Part shown: positions 44,038-54,922 of the stretch, one piece after another
How the letters are laid out: every line of letters begins with the position of its first letter
Position numbering within the stretch: position 1 is the stretch's first letter
NCBI GenBank assembly: GCA_032629725.1
Contig: JAFEVB010000029.1
Coordinates: forward strand, 434,001-498,000
Direction: 5' to 3'
Origin: Gremmenia infestans
Taxonomy: Eukaryota; Ascomycota; Leotiomycetes; Helotiales; Hamatocanthoscyphaceae
DNA length: 64,000 bases
Notes under the pieces: model-generated
What the model was told of the DNA's origin: nothing
The model's database searches: none
Seen by the model: only the letters and a program-made list of their open reading frames with translations
Translations under genes and position numbers: made by a program

Positions 44038-46854
44038 ATGGCTACACTAATTCTCTTACCTGCAACTACATATCGACCGCCGTCTCCAGTACAGGTACAA
44101 CGGAAACGGCGCTCACTTAATACAATAATGGAAGATGATGAAGAATCAACGAGAGGCTCAGCTATGATAGAGGGTCGGCGAAGTAGGGATAGATCACCTA
44201 AGATGGCGGACTGGCTTTCCCCACTCAGCGATCACTTTCCAACACCCAGAGGTAACCACTTCATGTCGGCACCAATTCCACCATCAACGTCCTCCTCAGA
44301 TACAGAAAGCGTTTCTCCTACACCCTCGTCCGCCCCATGGACGAGGGATAGCTTTACTACGGAAGCCACCGAATTCGACGATATTTATGATGTGTCATCA
44401 GATGAGGATGCTAGAATCAAGAACTCTGCTAGAAGGAGGAATAGTACTCGACAATCCAAGCACGTCAAGCGCCACTCTGTCGATTCGAACAATAGTAGAT
44501 CATCTCGAAGCTCTCTGCCCTCCCTGATCATTCCCTCTGAGGGTGATCCATGGCCAGGTGTTGCAGCATTCAAGCTGCTATCATCTCCTGTACCACCGAC
44601 ACCCCCACCGAAAGTTCCAATGTCTCCTGCGATATTTTCATATTTACAGTCTCAAGAGGTACCGTCATGCTCTGCTCCACCATCCCTGGATGGTAGTCTT
44701 TCTTCAGAGCAGATGGCTGCTATGTCTGCTCCGCCAACACCAGATATCGGGAGTGAGAATGGTGATGATAGGGATGCTTGGGGTGGGGGAGTTCGACTTC
44801 AACCTGGTGCATTGGCAACTTTGGAAGCACTATCTGGCGGCGACGAATCATTCGAGCACCAGGAAGAACAAGTTATTGAGTTGGCGAATGTTGAGCAACC
44901 TGTGCAAGAGATGCAACAAAGACTGCCTCCGCTAGTCACTAATATACGGCGGAACAACTCGATTGTGCTCTCCCCAGAACAACAACGGGCTCTCAATAGT
45001 TTGACAAAGCTTGATATTCCCTCACCCGGAGGCTTCTTCTCGACTTTATCACATAGCGCCAGACATACATGGCACCTCGTCCCATGCACGCCAGACTCGG
45101 CTCATCCACCCTCGTCGACTACTGCCGAACACTTTTACAAAACACCTTGGTCGACACAACCAATAGAGAGAATTGTGGAGGTATCCGAAAGGTCGGAAAC
45201 AATGTCGGAGGGCCTTCCAACGGCAAGACCAAATCTGCCTCAACAGAAATCCGATTCCACTATTCGCCCAGAACTCACACCCCAGAATTCTGATGATACT
45301 ATCAAAGTCGTTAAAGCACCCGAGCATGTGGAAGAAGAGATTGTTGTGGATGAGATTGTGAAAGACTCAACTAGCTACGCTTTGAAGCTACAAAACTTGG
45401 CTGTTGAAAATGTCGACCGCACCGGGATGTGGCTCACAGCTCAAAGCACTTACTTGGCAGAATTGATCAATCCCACAGAGGAACGCGATGATGAAGCTGC
45501 ACTCCTCAAGCGTGTCGTAAGCACTAGAAGCCAGAGAGATTCCATCGTCCAAGCGACAGACGTTGAAGTCGTAGACTCCCACCCACGCAAGACCGTGCGC
45601 TTTTCCGAGATTGTCTCAACGACAGCTGCCATTGCCTGCCCACTTCCAAAAATCAATCAGGAGTCAGCCTACTACCGAGCGTTCCAGAACTTCGTTGCCA
45701 GATCATGTTACCGAGATACCTACGTTCATCGCATCCCACGATTCGAAGCTCTGCAAGCCCAACGTGTCTCTTTCCCTCTCGCGCACCGTGCCCAACTCCT
45801 CGGGAAGTATCAACTCAGCGTCGTGCCCATGAGTGCTAAGCGCCGCATGTCCGCCAACGTCGCTCGAGGCGATGAGATTACACCCGAAGACCCCGAGAAG
45901 CTGAAGCGAGACAAAGAATACGAGGCGCTTACGCAAATCGCGCCCGCTGCATGGAACGTCATGGCCATCAAGCTACTCAACGGCGGCCGCTTGATCGCAG
46001 CGCCGGTAGCGAAACGTCTCGCTAGACTCTCATCCATGGGACCGAAAATGGACGGAACACCACGAGACCGCGCGCGCATCCTAGATCTCGGTGGTCAAGC
46101 TACATGCGACTGGGCCTGGCACTGTGCGTCCGAATACCCCAACACGAAAATCTACACCATCACCACCAAAGCCCTGCGCCAGCTCTCCAACTCCAACATC
46201 CGGGGCCCCAAGAACCATCGCCAGATCGCTGTTGACCGTCTCACGAAACTGCCGTTCAAGGATAATCAATTCGATCTCATCTCTGCAAGGGAAATCTACA
46301 CGATTCTCAAGCAGAGATCTGAGCATGGCCAGGATGAGTGGGATGTTTGTCTGAAGGAGTGCATGCGTGTCCTGAAACCAGGCGGTTATCTCGAGTTCTC
46401 AATCATGGATTCAGACATCGTCAACGCCGGCCCCCTCGGCCTAGCCAAGAGCGTAGAATTCGGCTTCAACCTTAAAACCCTCGGCTACGACCCGCAGCCC
46501 ACGAAGCTCTGGCTTGCCCGCCTCAAAAACTCCGGCTTCACAGGTATCAAGCGCGCATGGACCTTCCTGCCCATGGGCGCCAAGCTCTCGAACAAGATCG
46601 TGAACCGCGATAGTATGGGCGTGGAGGTTAAGCTGGAGCTGGAGGCTATGGTGACGGGCAGTACGGAGAACGCAGCGAGTATTTGTGGAATTGTCGGCGG
46701 CTGGGCGTGGGAGAAGTGGCTGTTGAGGTGTAAGGTGCAGACCGTGGGGCTGGAGGGTAGGCTGGAGGGCGTGCAGGATATCATTGAGGAGGGCAGGGCT
46801 TGTGGTGCGGGGTGGAGGACTGTTAGTGGGTGGGCGAGGAAACCGTTGAATTGA
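44038..46854 (+). CDS. Large protein with C-terminal SAM-dependent methyltransferase domain
   Basis: Single exon, 938 residues. Residues 1 to about 540 are disordered, Ser/Pro-rich and charged, with short proline motifs (PVPPTPPPKVP) and an acidic EDDEESTRG near the start. A conserved stretch (ESAYYRAFQNFVARSCYRDT, HRIPRFEALQAQR) precedes the enzyme domain. The methyltransferase fold starts near 681 with RILDLGGQATCDWAWHCASE, continues KIYTITT, LPFKDNQFDLISAREIYTIL and CLKECMRVLKPGGYLEFSIM, and ends in an extended C-terminal region. Motif I reads LDLGGQATCDW, lacking the usual G-x-G spacing, so cofactor binding should be tested. The layout, with a long disordered head and a type-11 fold, resembles fungal proteins annotated only as methyltransferase domain proteins. 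Target unknown. Confidence 0.85.
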   Translation: MATLILLPATTYRPPSPVQVQRKRRSLNTIMEDDEESTRGSAMIEGRRSRDRSPKMADWLSPLSDHFPTPRGNHFMSAPIPPSTSSSDTESVSPTPSSAPWTRDSFTTEATEFDDIYDVSSDEDARIKNSARRRNSTRQSKHVKRHSVDSNNSRSSRSSLPSLIIPSEGDPWPGVAAFKLLSSPVPPTPPPKVPMSPAIFSYLQSQEVPSCSAPPSLDGSLSSEQMAAMSAPPTPDIGSENGDDRDAWGGGVRLQPGALATLEALSGGDESFEHQEEQVIELANVEQPVQEMQQRLPPLVTNIRRNNSIVLSPEQQRALNSLTKLDIPSPGGFFSTLSHSARHTWHLVPCTPDSAHPPSSTTAEHFYKTPWSTQPIERIVEVSERSETMSEGLPTARPNLPQQKSDSTIRPELTPQNSDDTIKVVKAPEHVEEEIVVDEIVKDSTSYALKLQNLAVENVDRTGMWLTAQSTYLAELINPTEERDDEAALLKRVVSTRSQRDSIVQATDVEVVDSHPRKTVRFSEIVSTTAAIACPLPKINQESAYYRAFQNFVARSCYRDTYVHRIPRFEALQAQRVSFPLAHRAQLLGKYQLSVVPMSAKRRMSANVARGDEITPEDPEKLKRDKEYEALTQIAPAAWNVMAIKLLNGGRLIAAPVAKRLARLSSMGPKMDGTPRDRARILDLGGQATCDWAWHCASEYPNTKIYTITTKALRQLSNSNIRGPKNHRQIAVDRLTKLPFKDNQFDLISAREIYTILKQRSEHGQDEWDVCLKECMRVLKPGGYLEFSIMDSDIVNAGPLGLAKSVEFGFNLKTLGYDPQPTKLWLARLKNSGFTGIKRAWTFLPMGAKLSNKIVNRDSMGVEVKLELEAMVTGSTENAASICGIVGGWAWEKWLLRCKVQTVGLEGRLEGVQDIIEEGRACGAGWRTVSGWARKPLN

Positions 46855-48005
46855 CGGGTTAGCTATACCCCGTATATATTTCCTTTGTGCTGGTGGAATG
46901 GAAATGTGATGCAATGAGATTGGATGAGATGGGGGAGTTCGAGGGGGTTGTATATTCAAGGTAACCGATGGCGAAAAATCTGCGCTCTCCTTGCCTGTTA
47001 CTCGGGGATTCAGGAGGTCGATCTCTTTAACATGTTCAATATACTTTTCATATCTCTATCTTTCCCTCTGACTTTCCTTCGTTCTACATAATGTTTAAAG
47101 ATAACTACTTATTTATAATAATTCCCTCTCTTCTTCTTTCCACAAGTATACAGTACACAGTGCGAATTTTCACAACAAAGCTGCTAGTACGTGCGGGGAA
47201 AGAGATGGTTGTTGCTGTACAGTATTCTGGACGCAATAGACTAGAGGACCGGCAATGCGTGTTGATACCTAAGCTTGAGGACCATATTTCCTAAAGAGAA
47301 GCTCAGTCGTCTCCCTGCCATTTAACCACTCCCTAGGCACATTCAATTCGAATTTGGATGTCAGAAGGTGAAAGTTGTCAAGAGCATCGGGGTGTTACAG
47401 TAGTATTAGTTGAGCTTCTTACCTCCGTCGCTCTTGCTACAAACAGAACCCAAACTCTTAAACGATAGAATAGCCGATAAAATTTCATCATGTGAAGACG
47501 GGCACAACTAACCCTGGACTATAGTTCGTTGTCTGTTCAACAGCGCCTACTATTTTAGGTCGAACGTCGTGGGTAGAGATGTCGAAGCAGGCTGGGGGAG
47601 TGATACCGTGGACTAGCAGAGGGAGTATAGAGCTAGTTGGAAGTTGGGAGTTTCGATTTGACGACTTATTATATATCGCTAGCTCATAAGATGCCCGCCT
47701 AAAAGAGAAATGCAAAATGGAGTATATAAGGGAAGTGGCACCGGCGATGAAAAATGAAGTGCTCTGTATACCTTTCTGAAGAAGCTCGTCTAGGGAATTA
47801 ATAAAGTTTATAAATAAAGAGGACTGCCATACAGAGCTCACAAGTGACGATTCATAGTCATGCAAATTGAAGAAATTGAGAGTTTAGTTATTCTTGACTC
47901 AATTATCTAATTTAGTAAGGGTATCTTGATAAGGGTATTTACAGAAACGCAACGCACCTGTCTCCTAGACCTCAACCAGCAAGGCCTCAGGTCACGACGT
48001 CTATC
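46855..48005. other. Convergent intergenic region
   Basis: Between the 3' ends of the methyltransferase and the secreted-protein genes. A 125-codon open frame on the minus strand (47488-47865) has some hydrophobic character but no domain, and I do not call it. The region is AT-rich from 47040. Confidence 0.5.
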
Positions 48006-48674
48006 TCAACCGCCAAACGCTTTATTCGCCCTATCCCAATACGCCTTGCGATCCGACGTAACACCCGTCCCAATACACCCCATATAAGCCGCGAACCCCG
48101 CATCCCCACCGGCCTGAATCGCCGATCTAGCACTCGCACACTGCGTTGTCAAGAACCACGCCCCAGAAGCCCAGCTATACTGATCCGGCAACACCAGCGC
48201 CCGGATCGCATTCAGCTGGTCATCGCTCTGGACACTGGCAGAGGCCGCCGAGGCTTTGCTAGCGAGCTCCGGGATCGATTTTGCGTACATGAGATTGTAG
48301 TTCGCCATCTGCAGGTTGCGCGTTCCTTGGCCTGGACGACCGGGGGCCGGGAAGTGGTTGGTGTTGTATTTGAAGTCGCCGGACTCGAAGGCGATGAGCG
48401 CCAGGACGGCGGCGGTTTCGGCGGGGTGGGTGATGTTGTATTTGTCCATGGCTGCGATGAGCCATGGGGCTGCTTGGACATTTGTCGCGCATTCTGTGGG
48501 GAAGGCGGCGCCGGAGCAGGTGTTCGAGGTCGGTGCGATTTGGAGGAGTATATCAGCAGCCGAGACGCCTCGTCGAGAGATGGAGGTATTGAAGGGCTGG
48601 CCATTGTAGGTGGGCATTGCTGCAGCGCAAACGAGGCTGCTGAGCAGCGCGCGGATGAAGGTTTTCGATAACAT
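48006..48674 (-). CDS. Small secreted protein, possibly lysozyme-like fold
   Basis: Single exon, 222 residues from the ATG at 48674; upstream in-frame codons are ignored because the signal peptide begins here (MLSKTFIRALLSSLVCAAA). A dibasic SRRG near residue 35 is a plausible Kex2 site. The mature part has paired cysteines (SNTCSGAAFPTEC, TTQCASA, MGCIG) and the segment LALIAFESGDFKYNTNHFP then GRPGQGTRNLQMANYNLMYA. The FESG glutamate in a helix followed by a Gly/Asn loop recalls the catalytic helix of lysozyme-like hydrolases, but I cannot confirm the fold. Similar secreted proteins are common in ascomycetes without an assigned function. Confidence is high for the gene and low for enzyme activity. 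Confidence 0.82.
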   Translation of the reverse strand: MLSKTFIRALLSSLVCAAAMPTYNGQPFNTSISRRGVSAADILLQIAPTSNTCSGAAFPTECATNVQAAPWLIAAMDKYNITHPAETAAVLALIAFESGDFKYNTNHFPAPGRPGQGTRNLQMANYNLMYAKSIPELASKASAASASVQSDDQLNAIRALVLPDQYSWASGAWFLTTQCASARSAIQAGGDAGFAAYMGCIGTGVTSDRKAYWDRANKAFGG

Positions 48675-49701
48675 CTCTGAGTAGTTTGTTGTCTTGTTCA
48701 GTTGCTCGCTCAAAATTTACTCCAAGATATGAAGATCGTGCGCGGAGGGTGCAAAGAAGATATATGCCAACAATGCTTTTGTTGTTTATTATTGTTCGCC
48801 GACAAAGGTACAGAGGTCGAACAAAGAACTTATGAATGTGGCCGCATTGTCTGTGTGACGATTGTCAAGACAGCAAGAGTTTGTGAATAACTGAAAACGA
48901 GCCTGCCATCAATCACTAGTTGTGAAAAGCAGAGAAAGTATAGCAATTGCAGTCCAAATTCTCTCGTTGAAAATCAGTCACCACTATAGTGTCTGTTTCT
49001 TGGTAATTTACACGGCATGATTGCTACCGTGTTAATTGCGACTCTTCGAATAACTTCGGCGCAATGTGAAGCAAGAGCTCGAGAGTGTAGAATCATCAGC
49101 ACCACACAAATAGAAGAAGCCAAGGAGGTTCTCGCGGGGTTGAGATACGCGCAGCCAATGCATTGATGCGCGTCGTCGTGTCATGGAGCCGAGGTGTTTC
49201 GAACATTTATTCGCTTGTAAAGGGGCTCTTTCCCCGCTAGGCGGTATACGACAGGTAGCGTAGCGAATCGAATACCACGGTTGCGTACCAAAAGAAGAAT
49301 TCAAGACAACTACAACGCCCAAAATAGCAAAGCTCATCGAAAGACCAGTCATGTTTCCATTTATGATATTTCAGAGATATGGGAAGAGACTCCTGAAAAG
49401 TAAACTTAATAAATTCTTAGACCGGGCATGTTGAGAACCTCAAAGCTTAAGAGGTTATAAACCACGAAGAATCAGCGGCACAGCTAAACTTATCATGCAA
49501 GAAGACGCGGATATTAATATGGCGCTTCAATAGAGACAAAATTCAACACAATCTATTTCTCTAGAATCTGTGCATCGCTACAGCCTCATTCACAGGCTTC
49601 GGTCAGTATAGACTAGGTACGAATAGCGATGATATACGGGTATATGCAGACGTTTTAGGGTGTGGGTTCCGGGAGGATTTCCCACTCGGCTGGGCGAAGT
49701 T
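48675..49701. other. Intergenic region between two minus-strand genes
   Basis: Promoter of the small secreted protein and 3' flank of RanGAP. A minus-strand frame at 49032-49352 (106 codons) starts with a signal-like hydrophobic stretch (MTGLSMSFAILGVVVVL) but has no other support. No gene called. Confidence 0.45.
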
Positions 49702-50999
49702 TCAGATCACCACTCTCTCCTTCAATTGGTCCGCCAGAGCATCAACTTCTTTATCCTGCTTCAGAGTCACCGGTTGTTCTTGTGCTTCTTCAGCGTCCTC
49801 AATAAGCTTCTCGCGAAGGTCCTCAGTTTCCTCCTCCTCCTCCTCTGCGGAGTCTTCCTCATCACTATCATCCTCAAGGTCACTGAGGCTATCAAGACCC
49901 CAATCATCCTCCATAACCACATCCCCAGCCAGTTTCTCCTTTCGCCCCTCCAAAAGCTCCTTCAAATCCGTAACAGCTTGCTCCTCTTCAGCAAATTTGT
50001 TCCCATTAAGCTCAATCTTCCTTAATGCAGGAAGACTGTCCTTCGCAGCCGTAGCAAATGCCTGCAGCCCCTTCACAGTAATATCATTATACTGCAACCT
50101 CAAAATCTCCAACTTCCCATTCTTCCCCTTTGCCAGCGATCCAGCAACAACCACACCCCCTCTAGCACCAAGCAACGAATCCCCGACCCCGAGTTCCTGT
50201 ATCTCAGTCCAGCCAGGAATAACAGTAGCCAGCGCCTTAGACCCCATTATCGTAAAAGTATTGTCCTGCAAATCAAGCACCCTGATCCCACGCGCATGCC
50301 TCAGTCCTTCCGTAAGAAGATGCGAGATGCCTTCTTGTCGGATCCCATTCTGTACCATTTTGACAGTCTTCAAACCGGTATGCAGGCTATACGCCTTGGC
50401 CCATGCCGTCATGCTGCCGTTCTCGAGGCGGTTGCGCCCGCAGATAACGGTCTCGAGGTAGGGGACTTCGGTGCCGGCTTTCCGCACTTCTTCTTTCTTT
50501 TCGTGGAGCGTGGAGAGGGCGTCGGCGATGAGTATTCCGGCGTGTGGGCCCAGGCCGTTGTTGTTAAGGATTAAGTGTTGGAGGGGCGTGTGGGAGGAGA
50601 GGAATGCGACGAGGGGGGCTTGCGTATTGAGGCCGAACGCATTGTCGTTTAGGTTGATCGTGTGTAGTTTTGGAAGTGTCAGAAGGGCAGTGAGCAACGA
50701 AGAAAGTGCTTGGGGGATCTCGTTGAGGAGTCGTCCTGTAAATATGTCTGCTAAGTTTGCAATCTAAATGAGGTCAGTCATAAGTAGGGCACTTTACAAG
50801 GAAGGTAGCATACCTGGAGACTCTTTTTCGTCTCCAAAACCTCGCCCAATACTTTGCAGGCCTCGACACCAAGAGTATTCCCCAGCAATCTGACCTCGAC
50901 CACATCGTCCATCGCCCTTAGCGGCTTGATATGCGCCTCAACATCTTCCTTCGTATCGAGCTTCAGCCCCTTCCCTTCAAGAGAAAAAATCTTAGACAT
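49702..50999 (-). CDS. rna1: Ran GTPase-activating protein (RanGAP, Rna1)
   Basis: Two exons, complement(join(49702..50763,50814..50999)), 415 residues; the 50-bp intron (GTATGC to TTTAG) keeps frame after KKSLQ. Leucine-rich repeats of the RanGAP type run through residues 30-340, for example VVEVRLLGNTLGVEACKVLG, LQHLILNNNGLGPHAG, VICGRNRLENGSM, TVKMVQNGIRQEGISHL and ILRLQYNDITVKGLQAF. After the last repeat follows the long acidic tail (LEDDSDEEDSAEEEEEETED) that is characteristic of Rna1. The protein stimulates GTP hydrolysis by Ran in the cytoplasm and so drives nuclear transport. The catalytic arginine of the family lies in the N-terminal repeats; ADIFTGRLLNEIP, the segment that normally carries it, is present. 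Head to head with COX17. Confidence 0.94.
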
Positions 51000-51291
51000 A
51001 CTGTCCCAGTTGTATTGAGAGATTCAAATCGAAGCCAAGGGAAAAGAAGCAGGAAAATGTCTTCGTTGTCTGCAAATACAAGCTGATATTGTTTTTGTAT
51101 TGTTCTTTCTTAGTGGGGTTGATCGAACAACAAGGCTATCGTCACTAGCGCCTTCGGCTCGGAAAAACGTTTCGGCAGAACAGGAACTATATACAGCACA
51201 GCCAACCTGACAAATGCAACTTCGCGCCTCAATTATTTGCGACAATTGGCTACGCTTTCATCGAAGTCTATAGGAATACGATCATACAAAA
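51000..51291. promoter_or_regulatory. Shared head-to-head promoter, RanGAP and COX17
   Basis: 292 bp between the two start codons, with no gene between them. Co-regulation is an inference from the arrangement. Confidence 0.4.
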
Positions 51292-51652
51292 ATGTCATCT
51301 CCAGCTGTCTCAATACGTATGCTCTCTCATCAAGCTCGGGGAAGTTTACAATTGCTAATTGCAGATGTGTATAGCAACCGCCACTGGTGGAAATATGGGA
51401 GCGGACCTTAAACCTGCCGGTTCTGCTGCGAAAGCTGTAAAGGTGATTACAATACCATCCAGAATATAAAATACGAGAGCGAGTTACTGACAGGATGTCT
51501 TGAAACAGCCATGCTGCGTATGCACAGACGAGAAAGCCAGCCGCGACGAATGCATGCTGTTCAGCAATGCAAAGGACCCCCAGAAGGACTGCGCAAGTAC
51601 GGTCGATAAATACAAGAGTTGCATGGCGGGCTTTGGATTCAACTTGCCTTAG
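51292..51652 (+). CDS. cox17: Cytochrome c oxidase copper chaperone COX17
   Basis: Three exons, join(51292..51316,51375..51442,51494..51652), 83 residues. Introns of 58 and 51 bp; the first acceptor is GTATAG at 51374, because the earlier CAG at 51364 breaks the frame. The protein is soluble and ends in the twin CX9C fold of the mitochondrial intermembrane space: KQPCCVCTDEKASRDEC gives the Cu-binding C38-C39 pair with C41, then C41-x9-C51 and C64-x9-C74, with YKSCMAGFGF at the end. COX17 carries Cu(I) to Sco1 and Cox11 for cytochrome oxidase assembly. The gene is short, split and opposite a longer meaningless frame (51233-51742, minus), so a simple reading-frame scan would miss it. Confidence 0.93.
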
Positions 51653-51939
51653 AAGAGTGTGGGGTAAGTGACAAGCATGTATTATTTTGGCATGGAGCGG
51701 AAGGGCATTGCATCGGAGTTTGGGATATACAGTCGTGTACAATTATGACAAAACATACAGAAAGTATAGAAATGAAGGGGAAAATCACCACTCTGATGGA
51801 TTTCGAACTCCGCCGTTCTCATGTGGGATTTGATAATTGGCTTGAAAATGTTGATTTCCTACTCATACATTTTGTCACCCCTGAAGGCCCAGCTGTCTTC
51901 CACTCCATACGCCGAATACCCAAAATCTTATAGCATAAA

Positions 51940-54585
51940 TCACAGTCCAGCCAGCACGCTCTGAATTCCCACACTGCTAGCATCATCTCTCTTCACTACA
52001 AACGCTCTAAAGTCTGGCTTTTGCAGTTTCTTGCCCGCGCCACCCGGCTGGAAGTTCCTCGACCTCTCGCGAAGAGCTTCAGGTCCAATGATGAACAAAT
52101 TGCCAATTTCACCGAGTACCTCCACACTTGCCTCGGCTTCCTTCGTCAATGGCCAGTCCTTTAGTGTTGAGACGTATTTGGAGAGATCTTTCGTAACCAT
52201 CAATCCACCAGTGGCGTTGACCTGGAATTTCTTGAAATGCTCGAATAAGAGATCTCGTATCCTGAAAGAAAGCTCGCCACTGAATGTTTCCAAGTTATGA
52301 CCATCGATTGCTTGAGCAGCGAGTCCTGCTGTTTTGTTGAGGAAAGTACAGATTGTGAGGCAGGTCGTTGTCTGCATTGATTCAAGATATGAGCCATCCA
52401 GTAGATCACTGTCTTTTGGACGGAAGTCGACCTTCTTTTGGGTAGCCAACAATTTCGTAACCCAGTTAACGATGACTGTAATAGTGCTTCGAATAACGTC
52501 GTTCGTTTTCGCTTCGATTCTTTGGACTCCTGATTTGGTTTGCGACTCCATGTTGCGGCGCACGGTGGTATTTGATTCCGCGAGCTTAATGAGAACGGTA
52601 TTAATGAAACGTGACATGATATTTGTAATCGTGATGGCGGGTTGTAGTGAAGGGAGATATTGCAGATTTGGTTCCGTCTTTATTGTCTCCTGAGATAGCG
52701 CAAGGTCTGCCGCTGCATCCAAAGCAGTCTCGACGTATACCTGTCCCATGCTCGTCAAAAGGAGATTGAGAAGAGCTGAGACATCCTTCGGAGTATCGCT
52801 GCCACTGCCTAGCTCAAGTGCTCGTCGCACACCTTCGGCCAACCACTTGAGCATCCGCTTAGCATTTGGAATACTGAGAATACCGTCCTCATCTGTGACC
52901 TCAATTTCGTTCTTTGCGTTATCATCTTGATCTCGGAGACCGGCAACTCGTAACATCATGGCTTTCTGTGTTGGCGTAAGTTCCGAGGAATCTAGACGAT
53001 TGATGTATGCATCCTTTGCTGACGACAGTAGCTGGGTACCTTGTTGTGTGAGTGATGCCATAAACCCAGTTGGAACCTTCTTCCGCCGCGAATGGTAAAT
53101 CGTGAATTTGAAAAGCAATGAAGAGTATAGTTCTTCCAAACTTTTCCTTTCTCTTTCTATATACGCGTTCCCAACTAGGTACGGGACAAACAGCTCGTCT
53201 AACTGTTGATCTAAACTCAAGGCGGTCTGAGCCGAACAAGCTTCTGGATGCTCTGTCAAGCCATGAGCTTTCAAATCTTCAATCAGGTTGTTGATATAGC
53301 TCCTGGCGGCGTGCATTGACCGCAGGAAAGCTAGCGATGATATGGTATCCGCTTTTTCCAATACCAATTCCAACCGCTGTTGTATAGACTGCTGGAAAAT
53401 TCTCTGAATGAACTTGATCAAAACAAGCTCATAGTAGGGGAATGCCCGCCTAATAATGAACGATTCATCTTGCATAACCACTCGGATTTCATCTACTAGC
53501 GATTGGAGACTGGGTTCAACTCCAGGGGGATCCGAATCCGGGTCTGCCAATCGTTCCCAGGTTTCGTTGTCGGTCGTTACCTCCTCAGTAATCAATTGGT
53601 TTCGATCAATGAAAAACTGATGCTGGTTGACAAACAACGCAACAACACTCGAACCCCCGTTGAAATCATGCAGGACCTTGGCGCATTCCAGCATATCATC
53701 GAAGTTCTGCCTTCGGTAGCTTTCATCAAATTGCTTTAACAAGTCCTTCTCCAGAGTTTCCGAGAACTTTTCTATCAGCTCCCTCGTATTGTGCCCTCTA
53801 TACCCAATAACCCCATTTGTGACACCGTTCGTCTTCTTCAAGCCATTCGCCTGGGCCCACGAATTTGGGTCCAGTCTCTGGCTCATCTTCATAAGTTGCC
53901 TTGCAATGATAGCACATCGTACTTTGTTATCCCCACTTCCCTGTCGCCGTATCATCTCCTCCAGCGACGTAAGCTCGCCAGCCTCACTGACTTCGGACCA
54001 GCATTGTATTAAGAAGTTGGCGTCCTGCGCTCGTCTTCGTTGCTTGTCTAACTCCTCCAGTCTTTCTCCGATCTGGACAGCAACTAGCCCTCCACCGTCT
54101 GCCCGGCCATGTCGGTCGCTTCCGTTCGCTCCGTTCGGTTGGTTGATTTGAAGGTCAAGATCTTGAAAGGAGTCTATTGTCTCGTCCAGCTTCCTCCCTA
54201 ATGTATCGAGTGTTTGGTCATGCTGGATCTCAGCACGCCGTACGGATGTGAGGAGGTCTGTTTCTTTCTCCCCCAATTCCTCGGAGAGTGATCCAAGCTG
54301 TGATAAAGCGTCTGTGTGCTGTTAATAGCTATTGGAGAGACATGAAGAGGTGGGGCGCATACTTTCAAAGGTTCTAATAAAAGGTTTGGGATCGAAAGCT
54401 TGCTGCGCCGGCCCAGAACGTCGATTTGCTGGTACAGCACTTTCGGAAAGGTCTTCGATAAAGTCCCTAACTATGAAGTCCTTATTCGAGAAGTTCTCGA
54501 GCGTGAAGCTTGGTCCCCTGGGAAATAACGCCCTTGTGCTGCCTCCAGCTCCGCTGTTTCCACCTCCGCTGTGCAAGGAAGACAT
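51940..54585 (-). CDS. cog4: Conserved oligomeric Golgi complex subunit 4 (COG4)
   Basis: Two exons, complement(join(51940..54311,54363..54585)), 864 residues; the 51-bp intron runs from GTATGC to CACAG and joins IRTFENALSQLGSLSEELGE. The N-terminal third is coiled-coil (LTSVRRAEIQHDQTLDTL, LEELDKQRRRAQDANFLIQC). Conserved COG4 blocks follow: FDESYRRQNFDDMLECAKVL, LVDEIRVVMQDESFIIRRAF then PYYELVLIKFIQRIF, and LDQQLDELFVPYLVGNAYIE then RERKSLEELYSSLL. The C-terminal region (FLNKTAGLAAQAIDGHNLET, FSGELSFRIRDLLFEHFKKF) matches the family end. COG4 belongs to lobe A of the tether that returns Golgi enzymes by retrograde vesicles. Length is usual for fungi. Confidence 0.93.
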
Positions 54586-54922
54586 TGATGACTCGAGAGA
54601 CCTGGCAAGGCCGCCGTGCTACATCGAGACCTGCGATGATCCGTAGTAATGTATTATTCGGAATCGAATAATTGCTTCACCATGCGCATATTTACTGTAT
54701 TCATGTGTGACGTTGTGGAGTTTGGTGGAACTTCCCATGTGCAGACAAGTCGCTTGAAATGGAATGCAGATGCTCAGCCGCGGACGCTTCGTGGCCCTCG
54801 TTGATTCAGCCTTCCGACAATTTCTCGATATTTGACACCACCAAGAACTTCACACCACCCACACAAGTCCTCACCTCTCAATTCAAGAACAATAGCTGCT
54901 TTGGTGGGAGCGCTTCCATATA
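54586..54922. promoter_or_regulatory. Shared head-to-head promoter, COG4 and NUS1
   Basis: 337 bp between start codons, with no gene inside. Both products act in the secretory pathway (Golgi tethering, dolichol synthesis for N-glycosylation), so shared control would make sense but is only inferred. Confidence 0.4.

Noticed and set aside
46441..46959. Minus-strand frames of 172 and 99 codons
   Set aside because: They overlap the methyltransferase domain of the plus-strand gene, which has clear conserved motifs.
47488..47865. Minus-strand 125-codon frame with hydrophobic patches
   Set aside because: No recognisable domain, no clear signal peptide and AT-rich surroundings; cannot be told from chance.
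49032..49352. Minus-strand 106-codon frame with a signal-peptide-like start
   Set aside because: Only the first 20 residues look biological; there is no conserved part or splice support, so not called as a gene.
51233..51742. 169-codon minus-strand frame
   Set aside because: Opposite COX17, whose spliced product has the full Cys pattern; the minus frame has no domain.
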